The notes under the pieces: model-generated
What the model was told of the DNA's origin: nothing
Database searches by the model: none
Seen by the model: only the letters and a program-made list of their open reading frames with translations
From: AC-32 sp963719275
GTDB lineage: Bacteria > Actinomycetota > Thermoleophilia > Gaiellales > Gaiellaceae
NCBI GenBank assembly: GCA_963719275.1
Contig: CAVRBT010000021.1
Coordinates: forward strand, 1-64,000
Length of the DNA stretch: 64,000 bases
Reading direction: 5' to 3'
Made by a program: the position numbers and the translations under genes
In this document: piece after piece, positions 1-7,275 of the stretch
Layout: every line of letters begins with the position of its first letter
How positions within the stretch are numbered: the first letter of the stretch is position 1

Positions 1-33
1 GAGCTCCCTGCTAATCGCCGGGTTTTCGCTCGC

Positions 34-58
34 GGTGGGGGCACCGGTGGGGGCACGA
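34..58. repeat. attL-like 25-bp direct repeat
   Basis: A 25-bp sequence made of two copies of the unit GGTGGGGGCACC (the second ending in CG) followed by A. The identical 25 bp recurs at 7720-7744, and both copies are followed closely by GAGCTCA. The pair encloses an integrase, an excisionase and phage-like genes, so the repeats are the likely attachment-site cores. The assignment as left end is inferred from integrase orientation. Confidence 0.75.
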
Positions 59-65
59 GGAGAGC

Positions 66-323
66 TCACGTCGCACGCGCGAGCAGCTCAGCGTCGAGCT
101 CGCGCGCGTTCACGAGCCAGCGCGCGCCGTCCTTCACCGCGCCTGGTAGCCGGCCGCGCTGCGCCCGCCAGCGAAGCGCGCCGGCCGTCGTGCGGTAGCG
201 GTCGGCTGCCTCGGCAAGCGTCAGCCACTCCGGCGACGCGAGCTCGGCGCGGACGAGCTCGGCGGCGCGACGTGCGATCGCCTCGACGAGCTCGTCCGGC
301 ACCTCAACGCGGATCTCGTTCAC
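66..323 (-). CDS. excisionase-like helix-turn-helix protein
   Basis: A protein of 85 residues with GTG start. The first 30 residues form an amphipathic helix (EVPDELVEAIARRAAELV). The middle holds a MerR/AlpA-type helix-turn-helix, WLTLAEAADRYRTTAGALRW, followed by the basic wing RGRLPGAVKDGARW. This is the layout of HTH_17 excisionase and recombination directionality factors. Its GTG overlaps the TGA of the integrase gene upstream (GTGA), so the two should be translated together. It would bias the integrase towards excision and may repress early transcription. The function is inferred from fold and position. Confidence 0.65.
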   Translation of the reverse strand: MNEIRVEVPDELVEAIARRAAELVRAELASPEWLTLAEAADRYRTTAGALRWRAQRGRLPGAVKDGARWLVNARELDAELLARAT

Positions 324-1389
324 GCGCCGCTAGCCAGCAGCGCCTCGTAGTCGAGCTCGCGCTCGTCCACGAGGACGTGCGTGTAGGTGTCGGCGGTGAC
401 GGCGAGGTTCCGCTGCCCGACCCACTCGCCGATCCGCGCCCAGGGGATTCCGCGCAGATGCAGGAGCGAGACGCGCCGGTGACGCAGGTCGTGCGGGCTC
501 CAGAGCGGGACGACCCCGGCGGTACGGCACGCCTTCGCGATCGCTGTCCGCAGGGCGTCGGCACCCGAGTCGGGGAACAGGCGAGCCTCCGGGTCGCGCT
601 CGCGCCCGGCAACGGCGAGGCGCGGCGGCAGGGTCGCCTCGATCGCCTCGGCGAGCACGGGTGGCAGGTCGATCCAGAGGGCCTTCCGCGTCTTCATCGT
701 CTGCCTGCGCAGGCGGACGCGCTGGCGCGCGGCGTCGTAGTCGCCGACCGTCGTCCGGTCGATCGCGGAGACACGAGCGCCCGACCAGTCGAGGAACAGC
801 AGCGCGAGCCGGTGCTTCGCCGGGATCAGCCGGAAGACCTCCTCGACGTGCTCGGCACTCGGCGGGTTCGGCTCCTCCGACTCGTCGCGCGGCAGCTTGA
901 CGATCACGCGGTCACGCGCCGGGTTCGGGCTGACGCCCGCGTGGTCGAAGACCATCGCCGTCGCCGTGACGGTCTTGCGGATCGACTCGCGTGCCTTTCC
1001 GTCCGCGTGCAGGGCAGCGACGAGCTCGGCGACGTCACTCGCGGAGATCTCGCCCAGGCGGCGAGCGCCGAGGAGCGGCAGCGCCCGGTTGACGCCGTCC
1101 GGTGCTGCACCGCGGTCGCCTCGGCTACATCGACGCGGGACGCCTGCCAGCGCTTCGCGGCCTCGGCAAACGTCGGCTCGAGCTCGGGCTCGCGGAATGC
1201 AACGAGGTCGGGCACGCGCCGGGCGGCGAGCTCGCCGGCGACCCACTGCCGACGGATCGACGCCTCGCGCTTCGTGGCGAACTGGCCGGCGTAGCGGCTC
1301 CGGGCCTCGCGCCCGCCGAGCCGGTACTTCACGCGGTAGCGGGTCTGGCCGGAGCTCGTCCGGGTCCGCTCGATCCAGGCGCTAGCCAC
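320..1389 (-). CDS. tyrosine recombinase (integrase), interrupted by a frameshift
   Basis: This site-specific recombinase would insert and excise the element. The N-terminal part, read from the GTG at 1389, has the Arm-DNA and SAM-like domains (IERTRTSSGQTRYRVKYRLGG, then FAEAAKRWQASR). The catalytic domain continues in another frame to the stop at 320. It shows the first Arg in GARVSAIDRTTVGDY, HDLRHRR (HxxR), the GEWVGQ box and the nucleophile in TADTYTHV. The two parts join near 1095-1105, where one base appears lost: the text passes from VQHRTA to VNRALPLLG. Joined, the protein is about 355 residues, normal for the family. It is either a pseudogene or an assembly indel. The excisionase gene follows with a GTGA overlap. 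Confidence 0.75.
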
Positions 1390-1432
1390 GGTGCGAGCGG
1401 GGTAGGTTGCGGTTCACGTTCGTGACCTCCTT
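1382..1432 (-). promoter_or_regulatory. strong ribosome binding site with 11-codon leader ORF before the integrase
   Basis: On the minus strand a textbook AAGGAGG (1426-1432) lies 8 nt before a GTG at 1415-1417. That GTG opens an 11-codon frame whose TAG overlaps the integrase GTG region. No comparably good site precedes the integrase GTG itself. Either translation of the integrase is coupled to this leader, or a further 1-base indel separates the true start from the integrase frame. Confidence 0.35.
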
Positions 1433-1517
1433 GGTAGGTCGCGTTCGAGCTCGGGCGGGCGTCGTTCCAGCGGCTCCCGTCCGGGCGCTCACCTGAGCGC
1501 CACCCCCACATTCTCAC

Positions 1518-1751
1518 TCACGGGCGCACCCGGTCGCCATGCCGGTCGTCGTAGGTCCAGCTCTCGATGAGTGCGAGGTAGTCCTCGACGTGGATGTGCG
1601 GCCGCGAGTAGCCGGGCACGAAGACGTTAGGGAGCAGCCGGAAGATCGCGTCGATCGCGCCACGCTGCCACCCGAGGTTACGAAGGTCGGTCCGGTTGAG
1701 CACCGCGCCCGGTGTCCCCAGGAGCTCCGCCGCTGACGGGCGTCCGCTCAC
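1518..1751 (-). CDS. small phage-type DNA-binding protein
   Basis: A 77-residue protein with GTG start. The middle, RTDLRNLGWQRGAIDAIFRLLP, reads as a helix-turn-helix in which the second helix follows a GWQRGAI turn. It is followed by VFVPGYSRPHIHVEDYLALIE, which resembles the C-terminal part of excisionase-like phage proteins. The start overlaps the stop of the upstream gene in a GTGA. It is the last gene before the integrase in the leftward cascade, so it may regulate the integration genes. No close family could be named. Confidence 0.6.
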   Translation of the reverse strand: MSGRPSAAELLGTPGAVLNRTDLRNLGWQRGAIDAIFRLLPNVFVPGYSRPHIHVEDYLALIESWTYDDRHGDRVRP

Positions 1752-2074
1752 GGCCCGCTCTCCGCCCCTCTCGCGACGGCGGGGATGCCTGCGGGGTCGA
1801 GCTCCGCCCAGGGCGGATCGTCGCGCGCTGGACGGTTCCCATTCGGTCCCGCGCGGTGTCTGAGCCGCCAGCGCGACCCGCGCGTCCGGCCGTCGTGCTC
1901 GACCCGCACGTCAACCCGGAGCGCCGCGAGCACGTCGGCGCGCCGGCGCTTGACGCGACGCGCGAGCTCGTGCCCGGAGAGCCCGCCGGGAGTGTCGGCG
2001 AGGAGCGCCACGAGCTCGTCGGCGAGCCCGTCGCCGTCGCCGAGCATCCACAGCCCGTCCGCCCACACGCTCAC
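1748..2074 (-). CDS. element hypothetical protein with winged-helix-like region
   Basis: I place the start at the GTG at 2072-2074 because it overlaps the TGA of the upstream gene (GTGA), giving 108 residues. The N-terminal half reads DELVALLADTPGGLSGHELARRVKRRRADVLAALR and then EHDGRTRGSRWRL. That pattern matches a winged-helix DNA-binding domain: two helices, a recognition helix and a basic wing. The C-terminal 40 residues are Pro- and Arg-rich and look disordered. It overlaps both neighbours by 4 bases. A transcriptional or replication regulator is likely, but this is not a named family. Confidence 0.55.
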   Translation of the reverse strand: MSVWADGLWMLGDGDGLADELVALLADTPGGLSGHELARRVKRRRADVLAALRVDVRVEHDGRTRGSRWRLRHRAGPNGNRPARDDPPWAELDPAGIPAVARGAESGP

Positions 2075-2799
2075 GCCGCCGGCTCGTCCTTCCCGTCGTC
2101 GACGACGCCGGCAGTGCGCTCCTCCCGCGTCGTCTGCTCGTGCCACTCACGCGCCTCGCGCCGGCGCTCCTCGTAGGCGTTCAGGTCGTGCTCCAGCGCC
2201 TCGCGGGCGGTTCTGAGCTCGCCGATCGCGTTCTGGAGCAGCGTCGAGCCGCCGCCGTGGTGGAAGGGCGCGACGCTGCCTCCTTCGCGGAGCCCGACCG
2301 CGCGCGTCCAGGACGCCTCGCCGAGCAACGCGGCCAGGGCGAGCAGGCGCTCGCGCGTTGCCTCCAGGTCGCCGCGCACGTCGGCCACCGCGCCCGCGAT
2401 CTCCGCGTCGAGCTCGTCCGCCACCGGGAGAGCTCGCCCGTGGACGACCGCCAGGAGCTCGTCCGCGCTCCGGCGCAGCCCTTCGGTCAGCGCCGAATGC
2501 ACGCGCTGCTGCTCGGCGTACTCCGCCTTCAGGCGCTCCACGCTGGCCGGCGGCACGTCCTCGCCGCGCGCGACCGCCTCCGCCGCCTTCGCCTTGTCGA
2601 CGCGCGGCGCTTCGGCGATCTGCGCCCGGAGCTCCGCGAGGCGACGGCTCGACTCCGCCAGCCGCTGCGCGATCGCTTCGTGCTTCTTCCGCTCGGCGGG
2701 CTTCAGCTGCGCCGCCAGCCGTGGTCCTAGCGGCTCGGCCAGCATCGCCCCGGCGCGGGTGAAGCGCGGAGCGGTCGTCGTGCTCGTCTCGTTCGTCAT
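2071..2799 (-). CDS. coiled-coil element protein of unknown function
   Basis: A 242-residue protein beginning MTNETSTTTAPRFTRAG. Residues from about 33 to 115 are Ala/Glu/Arg/Leu-rich with heptad spacing (RLAESSRRLAELRAQIAEA), as expected for a long coiled coil. A Gly/His patch (PFHHGGGSTLLQNAIGELR) follows, then a second charged helix towards the end. It sits between the helicase-loader-like gene and the winged-helix gene and overlaps both by 4 bases. It may be an accessory replication or structural protein. I do not recognise the family. Confidence 0.6.
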   Translation of the reverse strand: MTNETSTTTAPRFTRAGAMLAEPLGPRLAAQLKPAERKKHEAIAQRLAESSRRLAELRAQIAEAPRVDKAKAAEAVARGEDVPPASVERLKAEYAEQQRVHSALTEGLRRSADELLAVVHGRALPVADELDAEIAGAVADVRGDLEATRERLLALAALLGEASWTRAVGLREGGSVAPFHHGGGSTLLQNAIGELRTAREALEHDLNAYEERRREAREWHEQTTREERTAGVVDDGKDEPAA

Positions 2800-3203
2800 G
2801 CGTCCTCCTTCGGTCGTGCCGCCTCGTCGGCGGCGTCATCTCGTTCCTCCGGCCACACCCCGGCAGACCGCTCGTCCATGCTGCGGTTCAGCCGGTCGAG
2901 CACTTCGCGCGCCCTCGCCGCCTGCTCCTGCCAGTCCGGCGGACGCTCCTCGAGCTCGTGCCCGCGCGCCCGCTCCTCCGCGTTGCGCCGCGCCGCCGGG
3001 CGGTACTCGCGCAGCACGGCCGCGACCGGGGGGAAGTAGTGCTCGTTCTCGATCAGCGCCTCGACCGCAGCCCGAGCGGCGTCGACGTCGGCGAGCCGGG
3101 TCAACTGCTCGCGGTACATCTGCGCCGTGAGCTCGGGGACGCGCGGATGCGGGAACGCCGCCGTCAGCAGCGCCACGAGCGCGTCGGCCTCGGCCAGGGT
3201 CAT
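2796..3203 (-). CDS. helicase-loader-like replication protein
   Basis: I use the ATG at 3201-3203, which overlaps the stop of the preceding gene (ATGA); the protein has 135 residues. The N-terminal 70 residues (ALVALLTAAFPHPRVPELTA, then a Tyr-Arg-Glu-Gln segment, then ALIENEHYFPPVAAVLREYR) follow the pattern of the phage loader/inhibitor family (Gp39P type). In that family a helix is followed by FPP and a helix that contacts the replicative helicase. The C-terminal half is a charged, probably disordered tail. Its position directly after a winged-helix initiator-like gene supports a replication role. The assignment is by pattern only. Confidence 0.5.
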   Translation of the reverse strand: MTLAEADALVALLTAAFPHPRVPELTAQMYREQLTRLADVDAARAAVEALIENEHYFPPVAAVLREYRPAARRNAEERARGHELEERPPDWQEQAARAREVLDRLNRSMDERSAGVWPEERDDAADEAARPKEDA

Positions 3204-4114
3204 CGTGCTCCTCCCTTCGCCTTCGAGCAGTCGGCCGCGTGCCAGCCACTGCCGGTGCCGCACTCGGGGCAGGGCGTCGGCGACGGCGGCACCTGCATCA
3301 CCCGGCTCAGCACCGCTCGGCGCTCGCCGATCGCCTGCAGCGGTCCCGACTCGCCCGTCCCGTTCAGGTACGCCTGCCACTCCTCGCGGGCGACGATCGC
3401 GCCGACCCCGCGCGCAGCCAGGTCGCCGCAGAGCCGCTGCGTGAGCTCGGGTCGCCGCCGCAGCAGCGCGAGCAGCCCGGCGGTCGCGACGCGCTCGCGC
3501 GGTTGCCCCTGGTCGAGCAGCTGCTTCGCGTGCCGCCCGACGATCGCGAACTCGGCGCGTGCGAACAGCGGCTCGCCTGCGAGCTCGGTCAGCGTGTCGA
3601 TGATCGCCGCCACGACGCCGCCGGCGTCGGCACGCTGCTCGCGCACGTGAGCGAGCAGCACCTCATCGAGATCGAGTGCGCCGTCGTCGCGCACTACAGC
3701 GTCAGCTGTAGTGCGTACTGGTTCTCTGGTTCTCTGGTTCTCTGGTTCGGTGGCAGCAGCTGCCGGGGTTCGTGCCGGGGTTCGTGCCGGGGTTGCTGCC
3801 GGGGTCGGCTGGTCTGACCCCGGCATCTCCTGCCGGGGTTCGCCCGCTTGAAGTGCCATGCGGCTCGGTCGTCCGGGTCGCCGCCTGATCGCGAGCCACC
3901 CGCCGTCTTCGAGCTCGCGCCGGGCGGCACGCGCCGTCCGTTCGGCGGTACCCATGTGCTCGGCGATCGTCGCCGCACTCGGTGCCGGGTCGAGCACGCC
4001 GTCGCCGCTCGCGTACTCGCAGTAGACGCAGGCAGCGAGTCGCGCGGGCATCGAGAGCCCGGAGTCGGGCTCCAACGCAGCCGAGCGCCAGACGATGCGT
4101 GGCGGGCGCGTCAT
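3200..4114 (-). CDS. winged-helix replication-initiator-like protein with repeat linker
   Basis: A 304-residue protein starting at the ATG 4112-4114. Residues 1-90 carry a winged helix typical of phage replication organisers (PSAATIAEHMGTAERTARAA, then a GGWLAIRR wing). The middle is a low-complexity linker rich in TPAR and ENQRTREP units, encoded by short DNA tandem repeats. The C-terminal half is helical. It ends with a possible zinc-binding segment, PCPECGTGSGWHAADC. The layout of DNA-binding head, flexible linker and helical domain resembles phage initiators that recruit a helicase loader, and a loader-like gene follows with an ATGA overlap. The function is inferred. Confidence 0.6.
   Translation of the reverse strand: MTRPPRIVWRSAALEPDSGLSMPARLAACVYCEYASGDGVLDPAPSAATIAEHMGTAERTARAARRELEDGGWLAIRRRPGRPSRMALQAGEPRQEMPGSDQPTPAATPARTPARTPAAAATEPENQRTREPVRTTADAVVRDDGALDLDEVLLAHVREQRADAGGVVAAIIDTLTELAGEPLFARAEFAIVGRHAKQLLDQGQPRERVATAGLLALLRRRPELTQRLCGDLAARGVGAIVAREEWQAYLNGTGESGPLQAIGERRAVLSRVMQVPPSPTPCPECGTGSGWHAADCSKAKGGAR
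3690..3715. repeat. perfect 11-bp inverted repeat inside the initiator-like gene
   Basis: Two 11-base arms, CGCACTACAGC and GCTGTAGTGCG, face each other across the 4-base loop GTCA. This perfect hairpin lies immediately left of the 8-bp tandem repeats, in coding sequence. Such a stem inside an initiator gene could be a replication-origin element or a binding site. Confidence 0.7.
3718..3749. repeat. four tandem 8-bp units (CTGGTTCT) in coding sequence
   Basis: Three exact copies of CTGGTTCT and a fourth ending in G, without spacers. The unit length is not a multiple of three, so gain or loss of one unit would shift the reading frame of the initiator-like gene. A second run with unit TGCCGGGGTTCG-like copies follows to about 3845. 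Confidence 0.85.
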
Positions 4115-4284
4115 CGTTCGCCCTCTCGCCGCTTCCGCTTCGGCGGGTCGGACGGAACCGCCTGCCCCTTCTCGTTGACCCTCCACCAGCCGCCGGCGGG
4201 CCCGAGGTAGGGCTCGCGGAACGCCGCCTCGGTGACGTCCAGCCGTCCGGCCGCAGGCCGCGTCTTCGGCAGCTGGCGCTTCAC
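4111..4284 (-). CDS. 57-residue basic element protein
   Basis: A short gene from the GTG at 4282-4284 to the TGA at 4111-4113, joined by 4-base overlaps to both neighbours. The product begins VKRQLPKTRPAAGRL. It has an aromatic middle, REPYLGPAGGWWRVNEKGQ, and ends in a very basic tail, PPKRKRREGER. Reading-frame continuity, the overlap pattern and the non-random composition support it. The function is unknown; the basic tail could bind nucleic acid. Confidence 0.6.
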   Translation of the reverse strand: MKRQLPKTRPAAGRLDVTEAAFREPYLGPAGGWWRVNEKGQAVPSDPPKRKRREGER

Positions 4285-4517
4285 GCAGCCTCCCCATCAA
4301 GCGCGGTGAGCTTCCGCCGCAGGCGGTCGTGCTCAGACACGAGGAAGTGCTGCCGCTCGAAGAGCTCGTCGTACTCGCGCTGGTTCGCGTCGAGATCCGC
4401 GTGCACGCGACCGAGCTCCTGCTCGATGTCGTACATGCGAGCGCGGATCGCGTACCGGCCGACAGCCTCGGCGCGAGGGACACGCGGCGGGATCGTCTGA
4501 TCCGCACCCACCATCAC
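4281..4517 (-). CDS. coiled-coil element protein
   Basis: A 78-residue protein starting at GTG 4515-4517, with an ATG directly after. The second half is a continuous charged helix (MYDIEQELGRVHADLDANQR, then EYDELFERQHFLVSEHDRLR) with heptad hydrophobics, so a coiled-coil dimer is likely. It overlaps the upstream stop (GTGA) and the downstream start (GTGA). It belongs to the leftward early operon. No family is recognised. Confidence 0.55.
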   Translation of the reverse strand: MMVGADQTIPPRVPRAEAVGRYAIRARMYDIEQELGRVHADLDANQREYDELFERQHFLVSEHDRLRRKLTALDGEAA

Positions 4518-5089
4518 GCCGCCTCCCGGCGCTGAACGGCTACGTGGTCAGGTCGTGCTCCAGCCGGGCGCTCAGCCCGGCGAGCGTCGTGCGGGTCGTC
4601 GTCGTCCTCGCTGCTACGTCGAGGAGGGTCGCCGCGCGAGCCGGAGCGGACGCGAGTGCGCCGCCGTTGCGGTCGAGACTCCCTCCCGCGCTCGTGCCGG
4701 AGGAGCCGAACCGAACCGTCATCGAGGCTCCGTCTCTGGAGCCGGACGGAAGCTGGGTGCCGCCGAGCGACTTCCGCCGAGCCGTGGACGAGTGGCTGTA
4801 GTTCCTCGGTCCCGAGCGCGTAACTCGTCAGTCGTGTGCACATGTCCTCGACCAGCGGGCGCTCCTCCTGCTCGCCACTGGCGACCTCGCGCCAGCGCCC
4901 GCAGAACATGCACATGAAGTAGACCAGGAGCCAACCGCCGCGTCGCGTCGACGTGTCGACGGCGACCGCAGACTCGTGCCACTGCTCCAGCTCGCCGTCG
5001 GGTGGCACCGCGCTCCGAAGCCGCGCGAGCGTGCAGAGCAGTGCGCTGGCGTCGGCGGGCCCGGCGACTGGATCGCCCTTGCGGTTCAC
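4514..5089 (-). CDS. first gene of the leftward element operon; C-terminal frame uncertain
   Basis: The frame opens at GTG 5087-5089 and runs 191 codons to 4514. The first 110 residues look genuine: a Cys pair in YFMCMFCGRW could bind metal, followed by VEDMCTRLTSYALGTEEL. After about 4800 the frame becomes an Arg/Asp-rich string typical of a wrong frame. There, GC at third positions peaks in a different register. That register is shared by the minus-strand 60-codon frame 4540-4722 and by an opposed frame 4544-4801. Either a frameshift joins this gene to 4540-4722, or a second gene lies here. The function is unknown. Confidence 0.45.
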   Translation of the reverse strand: MNRKGDPVAGPADASALLCTLARLRSAVPPDGELEQWHESAVAVDTSTRRGGWLLVYFMCMFCGRWREVASGEQEERPLVEDMCTRLTSYALGTEELQPLVHGSAEVARRHPASVRLQRRSLDDGSVRLLRHERGRESRPQRRRTRVRSGSRGDPPRRSSEDDDDPHDARRAERPAGARPDHVAVQRREAA

Positions 5090-5110
5090 CGGATGAGAAG
5101 GGTCGTCTTC

Positions 5111-5200
5111 ACGTTCAGCGCCCCGGGAGACTAGACCCTCTCCCGGACGACAACGGGCGCCCCGAAGGAACGCCCGCCGCCTCGACTTCGCGCTGAACGA
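5111..5200. promoter_or_regulatory. divergent control region with nested inverted repeats
   Basis: This is the gap between the leftward operon (start 5089) and the rightward gene at 5250. It holds three inverted repeats. CGTTCAGCG near 5112 pairs with CGCTGAACG near 5191. CCGGGAGA (5123-5130) pairs with TCTCCCGG (5139-5146). CGGGCG pairs with CGCCCG near 5155-5176. Placement between divergent genes suggests operators or an origin. No -10/-35 boxes could be assigned. Confidence 0.4.
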
Positions 5201-5249
5201 TGTCGACGACCGACAGGACGCTATCGCAGCTGGCGGTCATCATCGCCTC

Positions 5250-5657
5250 GTGCTCAGGTCAGAGCAGCACGACGGGCTCGACGTCGGCGAAGCGGACTCG
5301 GCGTTCACGGGCTCGTCGTGGCAAGAGCTCTTGCCACCGTCGTCGATCGAGCCCGGCGCGACCCTGGCGGAGCTCGTCGCGCGCACCGGCGCAGCGCCGA
5401 CCCACCTGCGTGCCGCGCTCGTCGGCGAGCTCGCCCTCGGCCGCGTCGCCCTCTCCCCGGACGGGCGCTACCGGCTCGTCGCGGAGGCGTTCGCGCCGGG
5501 CGTGCTGGACGCGCTGCGCGCGTTCTCAGCGCCGGCCACGGCCGAGCTCAACGGCGGTCGCGCGCGTGCAGTTGGCGGCAGGGTCAGCGCGCAGGAGCGC
5601 GCGGTGCTCGAGCTGCCGGGCATCCCCGGCATGGGCGACGGCCGCGCAGCGCGCTAG
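5250..5657 (+). CDS. winged-helix-like element protein
   Basis: A 135-residue protein from GTG 5250. Residues 32-75 (GATLAELVARTGAAPTHLRA, then GELALGRVALSPDGRYRLV) read as a winged helix: helix, turn, recognition helix, then a beta wing. This fold is common in phage repressors and antirepressors. It is transcribed away from the leftward operon across a region of inverted repeats, the place of a lysogeny or copy-control regulator. Its TAG overlaps the TAG of the convergent gene at 5654 (shared CTAG). The start is uncertain because the frame stays open upstream. Confidence 0.5.
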   Translation: MLRSEQHDGLDVGEADSAFTGSSWQELLPPSSIEPGATLAELVARTGAAPTHLRAALVGELALGRVALSPDGRYRLVAEAFAPGVLDALRAFSAPATAELNGGRARAVGGRVSAQERAVLELPGIPGMGDGRAAR

Positions 5658-5872
5658 GTTCGCCAGAAGCTCGCGCCGCTCGACGGACGCCTCGCTTCCA
5701 GCGTCTGCCGCAGCCGATCGTTCCAGTCAAGCTCGCGCGGCTCGCGGTGGCGGCGCTGGCGCACGCCCGGCGATCGCGCTCCGACCAGCGGCTCGACGGG
5801 CTTCGGCGGCTCGGGTCGCGGAGCTCCGGCTCCGAGGACTACCCGCCGTCGTCGCGTCTGGCGCAGCTGCAT
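5654..5872 (-). CDS. small element protein, convergent with the 5250 gene
   Basis: About 72 residues from the ATG at 5870-5872, basic and proline-rich (MQLRQTRRRRVVLGAGAPRP), ending in ELDWNDRLRQTLEARR. It follows the zinc-ribbon gene at 6016-6450 in the same direction, about 140 bases downstream. Frame usage supports coding to the end, but the start could lie upstream near 5945. The function is unknown. Confidence 0.35.
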   Translation of the reverse strand: MQLRQTRRRRVVLGAGAPRPEPPKPVEPLVGARSPGVRQRRHREPRELDWNDRLRQTLEARRPSSGASFWRT

Positions 5873-6015
5873 CGCCCCGAGGGTAGACGTTGGGCGACCG
5901 GACGGAAGGAGCCACGCCCTGTCGCCCCACACCGGCCCGCGCATCCCGCGCTGAGAGGCCAGGCCCGCTTCAGCGGGAGCCCCGCGCCGCACCGAGCGGC
6001 GCTTCGGGCGGCAGG

Positions 6016-6450
6016 CTACTCGCGGGGTCGGCGCGCTTGCGCTCGCCGCTTCGCCGCCAGCTGGTCGAGCTCGCTGAACTCGTCGTCCAGGACGGCGGCG
6101 GCGTCTGGCTCCGCTGCCGGTCGCGGCGGTCCCCATCGCTCCGCGTAGCGCCGCTCCAAGATCCACGCCGCCGCCCTCCACTGCGTCTTCGCACCTGCCG
6201 CGACCTGCGCGACCAGCCGCTCCTCGGCGAGCACTCGCGCCAGGAGCTCCTGCACGTGCGCCTCGTCGCCGATCGGTACGACGGGCGCGAGCTGGTGCTC
6301 GGGCGCGGCCGTCGACGCCGGGAGCTCGAGCGCGGGCACGTGCCGCTCCTCGTAGGCACGCCGGCGGCAGCGCGCGTCGCAGTAGCGCCGGTTCCGCCGC
6401 GCCAGCGCCGGGAGCTCGTCGCCGCACGCCTCGCACTTCACGGCCGACAC
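6016..6450 (-). CDS. phage-type zinc-finger protein, possible small-terminase-like
   Basis: I start at GTG 6448-6450 because GGAGG lies 8 nt upstream; the product has 144 residues. The N-terminus carries a CxxC...CxxxC zinc ribbon (CEACGDELPALARRNRRYC, then DARCRRR). The central helix contains WRAAAWILERRYAERWG, a segment common to phage terminase-small-subunit-like and related actinophage proteins. The C-terminus is a charged helix (DDEFSELDQLAAKRRAQARR). It may be a DNA-recognition adaptor of the element. Function is inferred from the two motifs. Confidence 0.55.
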   Translation of the reverse strand: MSAVKCEACGDELPALARRNRRYCDARCRRRAYEERHVPALELPASTAAPEHQLAPVVPIGDEAHVQELLARVLAEERLVAQVAAGAKTQWRAAAWILERRYAERWGPPRPAAEPDAAAVLDDEFSELDQLAAKRRAQARRPRE

Positions 6451-6542
6451 GATACGCCTCCGATCCCGCAGGGCAGGCCGAGCTATCCGTTCCCGTTCCA
6501 CTGCGCGCGGAGTTGTTCTCCCCGTGACTTAGTCCGGCGGGG

Positions 6543-7136
6543 TTGAGCGGGCCGGCCGACGGGGTCTTCCCCCCGTGCCATGCTCACGGCTTGCCCGACT
6601 TCTCCGACACAACCACGATCGGCGTACTGACCGCGATCGGGCTCGCGCTCTCCGCGATCGCCGCGATCACCGGCATCGTGAGCGTTCGTCAGGGCTCTCG
6701 TGCCTGGCGCTCCTCGTCGCGGCCGCTGCTCCACATGGCCGTCGCGCGTCACCCGACGACGGGCGAGTGCACGCTCACGCTCCTCAATGCGGGCGGAGGC
6801 ACAGCACTCGGAACGACCTTCCTGTTCGTCATCGGCTCGTCCGTGGCGCGCGGGTTCGTCGGCATCCTTGAACCCGGCAGGCGGCTCGTCCTCACGACGG
6901 ACCCGATGCCCGACGTGGAGGCGAACCCGGCAGGCGGCCTCATCAGCTGCTACGAGGACGACGCTCGGACGGTGGCACAAGCGTGGTTCCTGACGAACGC
7001 TCGACGGCGTTACCGCAAGCGCCTGTGGCGCAACGTTCCGAACGACGAGGAGGTGTTCGCCGAGGCGTACCCGAACATCCCCTTGGCAGGTCTTCAGCAA
7101 GTAGCCGTGCACACGCCCATGCTCGTTCAGCCGTGA
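6543..7136 (+). CDS. membrane-anchored element protein of unknown function
   Basis: A 197-residue protein with one clear transmembrane segment near the N-terminus (TIGVLTAIGLALSAIAAITG, about residues 26-46). After it comes a soluble domain with beta-rich stretches (CTLTLLNAGGGTALGTTFLF) and a Trp/Arg-rich region (YRKRLWRNVPNDEEVFAE). The assigned start is TTG 6543; TTG 6591 is an alternative. It stands alone, in the rightward block near the attachment site where satellites often keep cargo genes. A host-interaction or exclusion role is possible but unsupported. Confidence 0.5.
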   Translation: MSGPADGVFPPCHAHGLPDFSDTTTIGVLTAIGLALSAIAAITGIVSVRQGSRAWRSSSRPLLHMAVARHPTTGECTLTLLNAGGGTALGTTFLFVIGSSVARGFVGILEPGRRLVLTTDPMPDVEANPAGGLISCYEDDARTVAQAWFLTNARRRYRKRLWRNVPNDEEVFAEAYPNIPLAGLQQVAVHTPMLVQP

Positions 7137-7275
7137 GCAGAGGACCGGCGGCGAAGCGATCGGCCGGCTGACAGCCCTCCCTAGACGACCCTGCTGTTGT
7201 CTTGACTGACGACGAGCCGTGATGCTCCGACCGACGCGAGCGCATCGGGCGTTCGCCAAGAACGAGGAGCCTCAC

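Noticed and set aside
1329..1517. A 62-codon minus-strand frame overlapping the integrase start
   Set aside because: Low-complexity Pro/Arg/Gly composition and overlap with well-supported integrase sequence in another frame.
3718..3845. Short direct repeats that could suggest a CRISPR array
   Set aside because: Units are 8 and about 12 bp, without spacers of 25-40 bp, and lie within an open frame. No cas gene is present in the window.
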